DNA of 64,000 nt from CAWHQZ01 sp963831645 (lineage in GTDB: Bacteria > Pseudomonadota > Alphaproteobacteria > Rhizobiales > Aestuariivirgaceae): contig CAWHQZ010000017.1 in NCBI GenBank assembly GCA_963831645.1, forward strand, positions 558,001-622,000, in the 5' to 3' direction. Numbering within the stretch: position 1 is the stretch's first letter; every line of letters begins with the position of its first letter. Shown in pieces: positions 36,399 to 44,397 of the stretch. A program made the position numbers and the translations under genes. The notes under the pieces were generated by a model that was given only the letters and a program-made list of their open reading frames with translations, was not told the DNA's origin and did no database searches.

Positions 36399-37469
36399 AT
36401 GCGAAGACTTTTCCTGCTAGTTGCCGTCCTTGGCTTTGCCGCCGGGCTTGCGGCTCATCCGGCGGCCGCACAGGACCTCGACCTGTCGCTCCAGGAATCG
36501 CACAAGCAGATCGAGGCCTGGGCGAACGAGCCAATCGACACTTCGAAGTTTAAAAAGGATTCACCCTACAAGGTCGGTCTATCGGCCGGCTATCTCAGCA
36601 ATTCGTGGATCCTGTTCTGCTCGCAGTTGCTGCGCCACGAGGCGTCTCTGCACCCGGCGATCAGCGAGGTGCTGCTGACCGACGCGGCATTCAATCCGGC
36701 CAAGCAGGTCGCCGACATCGAGGATCTGGTAAGCAAGGGCGTCGACCTTCTGCTCTTCTGGCCGGTCGACGAGAAGGCGTTGCTGCCAGCGCTGAAAAAG
36801 GCCTCGGATGCCGGCGTGGTGACGATCAATGTCGGCTACAACTTCATGCACAGCCCCTCCGTCACCGGCAACGCCTATGTCAACCAGTGGGACATGACGA
36901 TGGAGGGAGCCAGGCGCTTCGTCGATGGGCTCGGCGGCAAGGGCAAGATCTTCGCGATGATGCCGATCGCCGGCTCCTCCGCCGCGGTGGTACAGCTTGC
37001 CACCCTGCAGAGCCTCATCAAGGACAAGCCGGAGATCGAGCTGCTTACGGTCGAGTACGGCGACTGGAACCGCGCCAAGGCCAAACAGCTGACCGAGAAC
37101 GTGCTGCAACGGTTCGGCCACATCGACGGCGTCTTCTCACCGGCGGCGCAGATGTCGATGGGCATCATCGAAGCCTTTGATGAGGCTGGCCGCGGTGATG
37201 AGGCGATCTTTTCCCCGGGCGACGAATACAATGGCTGGCTCAAATGGGTGAAGGAGACCGGCAAGTTCGGCTCGATGACGAGTGGGCTTCAGGTCGGCCG
37301 GGCCGCCGTACAGCACGGTCTGGCCATCCTCAAGGGAGAACCGGCGAGGAATGCGGTCATCGTCCCGACGCGCTACCTGACGCCTGAGGAAGCGGCGGCT
37401 TTGTATCAGGAAGGCCGGCCCGACGACTGGTGGCCGACGGACTTGCCGGCGGAGTGGCTGCCGCAATAG
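36399..37469 (+). CDS. Sugar-type ABC transporter substrate-binding protein
   Basis: 356 residues. Signal peptide MRRLFLLVAVLGFAAGLAAH-PAAA-Q, then a Peripla_BP_4 (ribose/xylose-binding) fold with YKVGLSAGYLSNSW, DIEDLVSKGVDLLLFWPVDE and GRAAVQHGLAILKGE. Exported to the periplasm. AAAGGAGAA precedes ATG. Lies between permeases and ATPase of the same operon. Confidence 0.9.
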   Translation: MRRLFLLVAVLGFAAGLAAHPAAAQDLDLSLQESHKQIEAWANEPIDTSKFKKDSPYKVGLSAGYLSNSWILFCSQLLRHEASLHPAISEVLLTDAAFNPAKQVADIEDLVSKGVDLLLFWPVDEKALLPALKKASDAGVVTINVGYNFMHSPSVTGNAYVNQWDMTMEGARRFVDGLGGKGKIFAMMPIAGSSAAVVQLATLQSLIKDKPEIELLTVEYGDWNRAKAKQLTENVLQRFGHIDGVFSPAAQMSMGIIEAFDEAGRGDEAIFSPGDEYNGWLKWVKETGKFGSMTSGLQVGRAAVQHGLAILKGEPARNAVIVPTRYLTPEEAAALYQEGRPDDWWPTDLPAEWLPQ

Positions 37470-37484
37470 GGAGGCGGCGGATCG

Positions 37485-38972
37485 ATGGCAATCCTGGAAG
37501 CGCGCGGGCTGACCAAGCGCTTTCCCGGCGTCCTCGCCCTCGACCGAGTGGATCTCGATGCCGAACGCGGCGAGGTCCATGCCCTAGTCGGCGCCAACGG
37601 TGCCGGCAAGTCGACGCTGATGAACATCCTCGCCGGAGTCTTCCCGCCCAGTGCTGGCGAGGTGCGCCTCGACGGGACTCCTGTGACCTTCGCTTCACCA
37701 CGTGCCGCGCAGGCGGCAGGGATCAGCACGGTCTATCAGGAGCCAAGTGTCATACTGGAGCTGACGGTGGCCGAGAACATCTTCCTCGGCCACGAGCCGG
37801 CGAAGCGGCTCGGCGGCATCGATCGCCGCCGGCTCACCGCAGAGACGCGCGCCATCGCCGCGCGACACCACTTGCAGCTCGATCCCCATGCGTTGGTCGA
37901 GCAGCTCGGCGTCGCCCAGCGCCAGCGCGTCGAGCTGGCTCGGGCACTAGCCGTCTCCGCCCGAATCCTCGTGCTCGATGAGCCAACCGCAGTGCTCGCC
38001 GGCCGCGAGGTGGAGAATCTCTTCGCGATCATTGCGAAGCTGAAGGCGTCCGGGCTCCTGATCCTTTACGTCTCGCACCGGCTGGAGGAGGTCTTCGCTG
38101 TCGCCGACCGCATCACCGTTCTGCGTGACGGACGCAAGGTGGACACCGTTGCTGCCGCGGCGACAACGCAGCCACGCCTGGTGCAGATGATGACCGGCCG
38201 CGAAGTGGGCGAGGCAGTCCGTCTACCGCCGGTTACCACGGCAGCGCAACCCATCCTGCGCATGGCTTGGATGGATGCCGGGCACTGCTCGGAGTTCACG
38301 GTGCAGCCTGGCGAGATCGTCGGCCTGGCAGGACTGGTCGGCTCGGGCCGCAGCGCCATCGCGCAAACTCTGGTGGGTCTCGGACCGCCCGGCATGGTCA
38401 GATCCGCGCGCATCCAAATGGCCGGGCAGTCGATCAGCCTGTTGTCGCCGCGGGCGGCGCGCCGACATGGTGTCATCTACCTGACCGAGGATCGCAAGCG
38501 CGAGGGCGTCTTTGCCGACCTATCAGTTCTGGTCAACGCGACGGCGGCATCGCTGGAACACTTCACCCCGGGCGGTGTAATTGCCCGTCGTCGTGAGCGG
38601 CGCGAAGCGCACACCGCCCTTGAGCGGCTCCGCTTGGTCGCGCGTTCTCTCGACGTACCGGCGCGGCAGCTGAGCGGCGGCAACCAGCAGAAGCTGTTGA
38701 TCGCTCGCGCCCTCCTGAGTGCGCCGCGCCTGCTGGTCTGCGACGAGCCGACGCGCGGCGTCGATGTGGGTGCCAAGCAGGAGATCTATGCCATCCTGGC
38801 CGAGATCGCCGGGCGCGGCGTCGGCATGGTGCTCATCTCTTCAGAGCTGAAGGAGCTGCTGATGCTTTGCCACAGGATTTTCGTGGTGCGGAACCGGCGG
38901 ATCGTACACTCCGTGCGCGCGGCGGAAACATCCGAGGACGCGCTCCTGCTGGCGGCGACCGGGGGCGTGTGA
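37485..38972 (+). CDS. RbsA/XylG-type sugar ABC transporter ATP-binding protein
   Basis: 495 residues with two ATPase domains. First: Walker A GANGAGKSTLM, LGVAQRQRVELARAL, LVLDEPTAVLA, SHRLEE. Second: GLVGSGRS in place of a full Walker A, LSGGNQQKLLIARAL, LVCDEPTRGVDVGAKQEIY. This asymmetry is normal for RbsA. Closes the ribose-type transporter operon. Confidence 0.93.
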   Translation: MAILEARGLTKRFPGVLALDRVDLDAERGEVHALVGANGAGKSTLMNILAGVFPPSAGEVRLDGTPVTFASPRAAQAAGISTVYQEPSVILELTVAENIFLGHEPAKRLGGIDRRRLTAETRAIAARHHLQLDPHALVEQLGVAQRQRVELARALAVSARILVLDEPTAVLAGREVENLFAIIAKLKASGLLILYVSHRLEEVFAVADRITVLRDGRKVDTVAAAATTQPRLVQMMTGREVGEAVRLPPVTTAAQPILRMAWMDAGHCSEFTVQPGEIVGLAGLVGSGRSAIAQTLVGLGPPGMVRSARIQMAGQSISLLSPRAARRHGVIYLTEDRKREGVFADLSVLVNATAASLEHFTPGGVIARRRERREAHTALERLRLVARSLDVPARQLSGGNQQKLLIARALLSAPRLLVCDEPTRGVDVGAKQEIYAILAEIAGRGVGMVLISSELKELLMLCHRIFVVRNRRIVHSVRAAETSEDALLLAATGGV

Positions 38973-39121
38973 GTCTCGCCGTCTCAACGGATTTCGTTCG
39001 CCTGTTGCAAACTCATGAAGCAGCCGCCCTTGCTCGAGCTTGATAAACAACATCCGGCTCTACACACGGCCGGCCCTTGTCACGCCTCGCTTCTCGGCCT
39101 CTTGACTAGTCTAGAAGCGCG

Positions 39122-39320
39122 CTGTTCGCAGGCGAGCAGAAGATTGGCTGCCTGTAGAGGCTTGACCAGCGGCCGATCGCGCCGATGTCGTAGGGCGTGG
39201 TCTGGCGGACTTCGTTGATCCAGTTGCCGAACAGCAAATGGGCGTGGCCGCGCCAGCGGTTTTCCGGCGGGCTCCTGAGAAGCCATAAGCCTGCCGCGCA
39301 ACTACTTCCCCGGCGACGAT
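39122..39320 (-). pseudogene. Rearranged copy of the 3' end of metA
   Basis: 39122-39275 matches 47170-47323 (metA end plus about 45 bases downstream) at roughly 90 percent identity, same orientation, including the coding end ...NWINEV-QTTPYDIGAIGR. The adjoining 39283-39320 matches the neighbouring metA segment (about 47329-47368) but inverted: the plus strand reads ISLPRNYFPGDD. No function; a duplicated and partly flipped fragment. Confidence 0.85.
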
Positions 39321-39384
39321 TTTAATTGTCGAGTTCGCGAGCGCGGTCGGCGCCGTGCCAGGGGCGCTGGCTACCTCGCATCCG

Positions 39385-39522
39385 TTACTTTTTCTTGCCG
39401 GGTGCAGAGCGAGCGAGCCTCGGCGGCATGATCGAAAACGACGATACCGCGGCAGCCGGTTTCGCTTTCAGCTGTTTTGGCTTCTTGTGCTCGCGATTGC
39501 GTCTTTGTTGCCCTTTGGCCAT
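39385..39522 (-). CDS. Small basic protein (45 aa)
   Basis: Reads MAKGQQRRNREHKKPKQLKA, then an Ala/Ser linker and ends in GKKK. Very basic, with the MAKGQ-R-NRE-KKPK opening seen in tiny conserved rhizobial proteins of unknown role. Ribosome site GAGGAG eight bases upstream is excellent. Overlapping longer frames on both strands lack such a site. Confidence 0.7.
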   Translation of the reverse strand: MAKGQQRRNREHKKPKQLKAKPAAAVSSFSIMPPRLARSAPGKKK

Positions 39523-39601
39523 TGATTTTCTCCTCAGTTAGTTCATCCAAGATGTCTTTGCATGCAGGCGAACCTGTTGGAAACAAACGCCTAGCTCTCG
39601 C

Positions 39602-39883
39602 CTAGCTCGGCAAGTTCGCAGTGCCAAGAACGTAAGGAGCCCTGTGACGTCCTGAGTAGAGTTTGCCAGCTGCCTCGAGGATCCGGTCACGATTTGCATC
39701 GAATGCGCTCAAAAATCCGGCTTCATCCTTAGACGTGCCCGGACTCATCCGGGAGAGCGCCTCGTCCTCGACGAAAAACAGGATCTCGAATACAGAGTCA
39801 TGCCCACTGAAGCGCACACACTGGCGGGCCGGATCATAACAGCGGCTGTGATTAGGAAAATGGACGGTCATTTCAAGCATCAT
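39602..39883 (-). CDS. DUF1488 family protein
   Basis: 93 residues. Contains the family pattern: VHFPNHSRCYDPARQCVRFSGHDS, FFVEDEAL, and the end DRILEAAGKLYSGRHRAPYVL. Small soluble protein, function unknown. Stands alone between the 45-aa gene and the secreted protein at 39959. Confidence 0.8.
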   Translation of the reverse strand: MMLEMTVHFPNHSRCYDPARQCVRFSGHDSVFEILFFVEDEALSRMSPGTSKDEAGFLSAFDANRDRILEAAGKLYSGRHRAPYVLGTANLPS

Positions 39884-39958
39884 AGGCCCTATTTGCTACG
39901 AAAACACGCTCGTCGATTAGCTCAAGCCTGGTGCGCCTCGAGGCTCCGGGCTCACGTA

Positions 39959-40315
39959 TCACGGGCTGGCAACTTTCCGGAATTTGCGAATGAGGGCGGC
40001 GGATGCCTTGTAGAAGCTGTCGGTCGGGTTCGTGCGGCAGTAATCGTCGATCCACTTCGTCAGCTCCTCCGTACGCTGTCCGCCGGACACATCCCCCTCC
40101 TGGTCCACATCATAGTGGTTATACGCAGTCACATAGCCGAGCACCCACGCGACCATGGTCGCGGCGTCGACCGCATCGCCAGCTCGACGTTCAGACCACG
40201 AACTGCAGGACAGGTTACCTTGTCCCAATACGGGCAGATCTTGCGCGGCAACTTCTATCGTCAACGCGAGCAGCGTCGCAGAGAGTAGAACGGTCCGCTT
40301 AATCCTCTTCTTCAT
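39959..40315 (-). CDS. Secreted small protein (118 aa), Rap1a/HdeA-like layout
   Basis: ATG 40315 opens a signal peptide (KRTVLLSATLLALTIEVAAQ). Mature part has two cysteines (LSCSSW and DDYCRTN) and a helical core (MVAWVLGYVTAYNHYD). Such short periplasmic helical proteins with a cysteine pair are common in rhizobia. Function not known; the Rap1a-like label is tentative. A longer frame to 40411 overlaps groEL and is rejected. Confidence 0.65.
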   Translation of the reverse strand: MKKRIKRTVLLSATLLALTIEVAAQDLPVLGQGNLSCSSWSERRAGDAVDAATMVAWVLGYVTAYNHYDVDQEGDVSGGQRTEELTKWIDDYCRTNPTDSFYKASAALIRKFRKVASP

Positions 40316-40326
40316 GGAGATGAAGC

Positions 40327-40349
40327 GGGCGCGAACCAAATTCGCGCCC
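40327..40349 (-). terminator. Hairpin after groEL
   Basis: GGGCGCGAA and TTCGCGCCC form a perfect 9-bp stem with a 5-base loop, 25 bases past the groEL stop. No T-run follows on the minus strand, so termination may be only partial. Confidence 0.6.
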
Positions 40350-40373
40350 ACGATAAATCTCGTCTCGAAGAAA

Positions 40374-42011
40374 TCAGTAGTCCATGCCTCCACCCATTCC
40401 CATTCCACCACCCGGCATGGCCGCGGCCTTGTCCTTGGGTTTCTCGGCGATCATGGCTTCGGTGGCGATCAAGGCTGAGGCAACGGATGCCGCATCCTGC
40501 AATGCCACGCGCACCACCTTGGTCGGGTCGATGATGCCGGCCGCGACCATGTCGCAATATTCTTCCTCCTGTGCGTCGAAGCCATAGTTGCCCGACTTCT
40601 CCAAGAGCTTGCCGACGACGATCGAGCCCTCGACGCCCGCGTTCTCGACGATCTGGCGGACTGGCGCTTCGAGCGCCTTCGCCACGATGTTGATGCCGGC
40701 GGTAATGTCGGCGTTTTTGGAGGTGAGCGCTTCCACCGCCTTCTTGGCTCTCAGCAGGGCGACACCGCCGCCTGCAACGACGCCTTCCTCGACCGCGGCG
40801 CGGGTAGCGTTCAGCGCGTCATCGACGCGGTCCTTGCGCTCCTTCACCTCGACTTCCGTCGAGCCGCCGACCTTGATCACGGCAACGCCGCCGGCGAGCT
40901 TGGCAAGCCGCTCCTGCAGCTTTTCCTTGTCGTAGTCCGAGGTCGTCTCCTCGATCTGCGATTTTATCTGGCCGATACGAGCCTGGATGTCGGACTTCTT
41001 GCCGGCGCCATCGATGATGGTGGTGTTGTCCTTGTCGACACGCACGCGCTTGGCACGGCCGAGCATGTCAAGCGTTACGTTCTCCAGCTTGATGCCGAGA
41101 TCTTCGGAGATCATCTGGCCGCCCGTAAGGGCGGCGATGTCCTCCAGCATGGCCTTGCGACGATCGCCGAAGCCTGGCGCCTTCACAGCAGCAACCTTGA
41201 GCCCGCCACGCAGTTTGTTGACGACCAGTGTCGCCAATGCCTCGCCTTCCACATCCTCGGAGATGACGAGGAGCGGTCGAGCCGATTGAACGACGGCTTC
41301 GAGGATCGGCAGCAGGGCCTGCAGATTCGCGAGCTTCTTCTCGTGCAGCAGGATGTGTGGATCTTCAAGCTCGACAGTCATCTTGTCGACATTGGTGATG
41401 AAGTAGGGTGAGAGATATCCACGATCGAACTGCATGCCCTCGACAACGTCGAGTTCGGTTTCCATACCCTTGGCTTCCTCGACCGTGATGACGCCCTGGT
41501 TGCCGACCTTCTCCATCGCCTTGGCGATCATCTGGCCGATTTCGGCCTCGCCGTTAGCCGAGATTGTGCCAACTTGGGCTATTTCATCCGAGGATTTGAT
41601 CTTTTTTGACCTTTTCTGCAGGTCCTCAACGGTGGTTGCTACCGCCATCTCCACGCCGCGTCTGAGGTCCATCGGGTTCATGCCGGCGGCAACCGCCTTG
41701 GCGCCTTCTCGAATGATTGACTGAGCCAGAACGGTGGCTGTCGTCGTGCCGTCGCCGGCGATGTCGCTGGTCTTGGATGCAACCTCACGGAGCATCTGGG
41801 CGCCCATGTTCTCGAACCTGTCATCAAGCTCGATTTCTTTCGCTACACCTACGCCGTCCTTGGTCGTGCGTGGCGCGCCATAGGACTTGTCGATGACCAC
41901 GTTGCGACCCTTCGGTCCAAGCGTCACCTTTACCGCGTTGGCGAGAATATCGACTCCGCGCAGCATGCGCTCGCGCGCATCGGCGCCAAACTTTATGTCT
42001 TTGGCAGGCAT
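40374..42011 (-). CDS. groEL: Chaperonin GroEL
   Basis: 545 residues, standard length. Reads AAKDIKFGADARERMLRGVD at the start, GDGTTTATVLAQ (ATP site), and ends in the Gly-Met tail GGMGMGGGMDY. Forms the 14-mer folding chamber with GroES. Ribosome site AAAGGAA. It lies 43 bases after groES and is co-transcribed from the CIRCE-controlled promoter. Rhizobia often carry several groESL copies; whether this one is the main copy cannot be judged. Confidence 0.98.
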   Translation of the reverse strand: MPAKDIKFGADARERMLRGVDILANAVKVTLGPKGRNVVIDKSYGAPRTTKDGVGVAKEIELDDRFENMGAQMLREVASKTSDIAGDGTTTATVLAQSIIREGAKAVAAGMNPMDLRRGVEMAVATTVEDLQKRSKKIKSSDEIAQVGTISANGEAEIGQMIAKAMEKVGNQGVITVEEAKGMETELDVVEGMQFDRGYLSPYFITNVDKMTVELEDPHILLHEKKLANLQALLPILEAVVQSARPLLVISEDVEGEALATLVVNKLRGGLKVAAVKAPGFGDRRKAMLEDIAALTGGQMISEDLGIKLENVTLDMLGRAKRVRVDKDNTTIIDGAGKKSDIQARIGQIKSQIEETTSDYDKEKLQERLAKLAGGVAVIKVGGSTEVEVKERKDRVDDALNATRAAVEEGVVAGGGVALLRAKKAVEALTSKNADITAGINIVAKALEAPVRQIVENAGVEGSIVVGKLLEKSGNYGFDAQEEEYCDMVAAGIIDPTKVVRVALQDAASVASALIATEAMIAEKPKDKAAAMPGGGMGMGGGMDY

Positions 42012-42054
42012 GTTGGAATTCCTTTGGTTGAAATTGAGGCCGTCGGAGTGTCGC

Positions 42055-42369
42055 TCAGGCGGCTTTCTTGACCGTCACCCTGCCCTCGATCACGCCCATG
42101 ATGTCGGATTCTTTCATGATCAGGAGCTCTTCGCCGTCGATCTTGACTTCGGTGCCGGACCACTTGCCGAACAGCACCACGTCGCCGACCCTCACGTCGA
42201 TCGGGATGAGCTTGCCGGCTTCGTCCCGACCGCCCGGGCCGACGGCGATGATCTCGCCCTGCATGGGCTTTTCCTGCGCAGTGTCCGGGATGATGATGCC
42301 GCCTTTGGTCTTGGTGTCTTCTTCAACACGACGCACGACCACACGGTCATGCAGAGGGCGGAATTTCAT
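42055..42369 (-). CDS. groES: Co-chaperonin GroES
   Basis: 104 residues. Starts KFRPLHDRVVVRRVEEDTKTKGGIIIPDTA, where GGIIIPDTA is the mobile loop that docks on GroEL. Ends in a Lys-Lys-Ala-Ala tail. First gene of the operon, with a CIRCE element about 90 bases upstream. Confidence 0.98.
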   Translation of the reverse strand: MKFRPLHDRVVVRRVEEDTKTKGGIIIPDTAQEKPMQGEIIAVGPGGRDEAGKLIPIDVRVGDVVLFGKWSGTEVKIDGEELLIMKESDIMGVIEGRVTVKKAA

Positions 42370-42460
42370 GTTTAAACTCCTTGCTTGAGCGTCATTCGCA
42401 GAAGCCGCGCTCCTGCGTCACCGCGCATATGTGCGAAATGTTTTTGCTGTAAGAACTGCA

Positions 42461-42487
42461 CTCGCACTCGATGAGCGTGAGTGCTAA
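42461..42487. promoter_or_regulatory. CIRCE element (HrcA operator) of groESL
   Basis: CTCGCACTC-N9-GAGTGCTAA. The right arm is the exact consensus; the left arm differs from TTAGCACTC in two outer bases. Spacing of nine is correct. HrcA binding here would give heat-shock control of groESL. Confidence 0.85.
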
Positions 42488-42696
42488 CGCTCTACTTCAT
42501 ACATGGTGTGTCATTTCCCATCAGCAAGGGGAAATGGAACAGAAGTGGAAATATTGATGCGACCTGGACGTTTCAGGGCTCGCCATACTCGCGCTCCACA
42601 GCCGACCGGCCACCCCGATTTTTCAAAGCATCCGCCGGATTAAGCCGGGTCAACTGAAAATTCTGAGCATCCCGGCGTACGCAGAATTCCATATCC

Positions 42697-43050
42697 CTAA
42701 TCGCGATGAGCGGTCCAAGACCCGGCACAATTCGGTGACTTCCATGCACCCGATCCGAAGTCCTCTGAGAGCGTTCCGCTAACGCGGATCTTGGCGATTT
42801 GCGCGACAAGTGCCCCCTGACGGTCCACCTTGCCGGAGACGAGTCCACTCAGAGGACCGACATATTTGACGTTCCCATCTTCTACGACCAAGGAAACCGA
42901 TCGGTCCTTGCACCGGGAATCTTGAGTTTTGGCACTCGCGTTGACGCGCCAGGTGCCGTCGAAAGCCTCATTTCCAAACCCCGATGAGGCAAAAGAACCC
43001 GCCAACAGCCCACCCCATGCGAAATAGAGTATCGATTTGAGAATTTTCAC
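42697..43050 (-). CDS. Secreted hypothetical protein (117 aa)
   Basis: GTG start with GGAG seven bases upstream. Signal peptide MKILKSILYFAWGGLLAGSFASSGFG-NEA. The mature part has FDGTWRVNASAKTQDSRCKD, a beta-rich lipocalin-like look, and two Cys (SRCKD, SPNCAGSW) that could form a disulfide. No known family name. Similar proteins are common in rhizobia. Confidence 0.65.
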   Translation of the reverse strand: MKILKSILYFAWGGLLAGSFASSGFGNEAFDGTWRVNASAKTQDSRCKDRSVSLVVEDGNVKYVGPLSGLVSGKVDRQGALVAQIAKIRVSGTLSEDFGSGAWKSPNCAGSWTAHRD

Positions 43051-43478
43051 GATCTGCTCCGGGTTGCTTACCTCTAGGGATCACATCTTGGGATGCTGGC
43101 CGCCTCAAAATCCGCATATGCATTTGTATTTTCGTGTTCGCGGCATTTCTCATTGTGGTTTTACTTTTGATACGCATCTCACATTCGCGGACCAGACCAA
43201 TATAAGAATATAAGAATATAAGAACACAAGTCGACTCGTATCTTTCGGTAAGCTGGTACTCATCGAACCTGCGAATTGGTCGCGAATACGGACAAATGTG
43301 CCGCCAGGTAATCCTGGCCAAATCGCGGTTTAGCAAAAACCCAGGGTTCGGTTTCTTGAGAAGCGCGCGGTGTGTGCTGTTCTGCACAGCAGCATGCTCC
43401 GTTGTGCTGTAGATTTGGGAATCGGATTAGGGAAATCTTTCCCTCTCCTCTCCTCCCCTCTCCTCGAAAGGAAAAGTC
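43051..43478. other. Intergenic stretch with a short tandem repeat and pyrimidine tract
   Basis: No supported gene. The minus-strand frame at 42968-43387 overlaps the secreted-protein gene and crosses the TATAAGAA repeat, so it is rejected. The right end has a CT-rich tract (43440-43464) followed by AAAGGAAA, the ribosome site of the gene at 43479. Confidence 0.5.
43201..43224 (+). repeat. Three tandem copies of TATAAGAA
   Basis: Perfect 8-base unit repeated three times, in an AT-rich patch that stands out from the GC-rich surroundings. It could change length by slippage. No gene is read through it. Confidence 0.8.
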
Positions 43479-43838
43479 ATGAAAATCTCTCCGAACGTCA
43501 AGCCAGCCGCGTGGGGCGCGGTCGGCGGAGCAGTTGCTCTCGCCATCATCGGATTCAGCTGGGGCGGCTGGGTCACCGGTTCCTCGGCAACCACCCTAGC
43601 GGATAAACACGCCACCACCGAAGTGGCGAAGGCTCTGGCGCCCATTTGTTTCCTGCAGTTCAACCAGCAGCCGGGTGCGGAAGCCAAATTGGTTGAGCTG
43701 AAGGGCATCACGAGCCCCTATCAGCAGGCTTCCTTCATTGAAAAAAACGGCGCGGCGATCATGCCCGGCAGCGACAAGGTGGTTAAGGGTGTCAGCCTGG
43801 CATGTGTCGAACTGCTCCTCAAAGCCACAGCGAACTGA
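43479..43838 (+). CDS. Membrane-anchored hypothetical protein, paralogue of 44398-44739
   Basis: 119 residues. One N-terminal membrane segment (WGAVGGAVALAIIGFSWGGWVTG) followed by a soluble part with two Cys (APICFLQF, LACVELL) and QQASFIEKNGAAIMPGS. Strong ribosome site AAAGGAAA. The same layout and motifs occur in the minus-strand gene at 44398. Function unknown. Confidence 0.75.
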   Translation: MKISPNVKPAAWGAVGGAVALAIIGFSWGGWVTGSSATTLADKHATTEVAKALAPICFLQFNQQPGAEAKLVELKGITSPYQQASFIEKNGAAIMPGSDKVVKGVSLACVELLLKATAN

Positions 43839-43982
43839 TTGCAGGGCAATCGGGTGAACGAGGTTTTCGGATCGTTTCGAATCCAAGCGCGTCGGTTGAA
43901 GTCATTTCCGAATCCGGCAGGCCGACCGAACGACCGAAAAGAATCAGAAACGCCGTTCACCCGATTCCCCTGGAACTGATTG

Positions 43983-44174
43983 TCAGCTTACCTGGTTGCG
44001 GCGACCAGCATATGGTCGCCTGCCCGTGGCGGCAGATTCGAACACCAAATCACCGATCTGCTGTTCTTCAGTCGCCGTCACCTGAACAAGTACCGGGGGC
44101 TCGATCTGATCCATGCCGGTCAGCTGGAACGGACGAACGAAGGTGACGAGCTCGCGGCTACGCTTGGTGCTCAC
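43983..44174 (-). CDS. Small conserved-looking protein (63 aa), possibly decayed
   Basis: GTG start. Reads STKRSRELVTFVRPFQLTGM-DQIEPP, which recalls a short rhizobial family with 'TVTFxxPFxLxGxDxxxPPGTY' and a following ATEEQQIGDLVFE. The C-terminus looks shifted or lost. A plus-strand frame on the same stretch is less convincing. Confidence 0.4.
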   Translation of the reverse strand: MSTKRSRELVTFVRPFQLTGMDQIEPPVLVQVTATEEQQIGDLVFESAATGRRPYAGRRNQVS

Positions 44175-44192
44175 AGCCCAATACCGCCTGTA

Positions 44193-44236
44193 GCATTTTC
44201 CGGCGAAGTGGAATCACTTCGCCGATAAGAAAATGC
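44193..44236. repeat. Intergenic palindrome (GGCGAAGTG-GAAT-CACTTCGCC core)
   Basis: Nested inverted repeat: GCATTTTC outer arm, GGCGAAGTG inner arm, GAAT loop, CACTTCGCC, and GAAAATGC outer arm. This is a typical rhizobial/Mesorhizobium-type intergenic palindrome; a decayed copy lies at 49037. Confidence 0.75.
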
Positions 44237-44253
44237 GCAGGATCAAATACTTG

Positions 44254-44322
44254 GAGCATGTTCTTTTCGGAAAGGAGCATGTTCTCTTCGGAAAAGTGTG
44301 TACACTTTTCCGGAACATGCTC
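44254..44322. repeat. Intergenic palindrome with a duplicated left arm
   Basis: GAGCATGTTC at 44275-44284 pairs with GAACATGCTC at 44313-44322, and inside it GGAAAAGTGT-GT-ACACTTTTCC forms a second perfect arm. The left arm is also repeated directly at 44254-44263. Likely a repeat element of the same type as at 44193. Confidence 0.75.
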
Positions 44323-44397
44323 TGGAGGTCGAGCGACGGCGGCTGCACCCCAGTCTTCCCTGAGTTTTGGGACAGCGGGTCGCCGACGGCGTTGACG

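Noticed and set aside
39326..39541. 71-residue plus-strand frame over the small basic gene
   Set aside because: No ribosome site; the minus-strand 45-residue frame has an excellent one and family-like sequence.
42968..43387. 139-residue minus-strand frame
   Set aside because: Overlaps the secreted-protein gene, crosses the TATAAGAA repeat and has a rare-residue-rich, patternless product.
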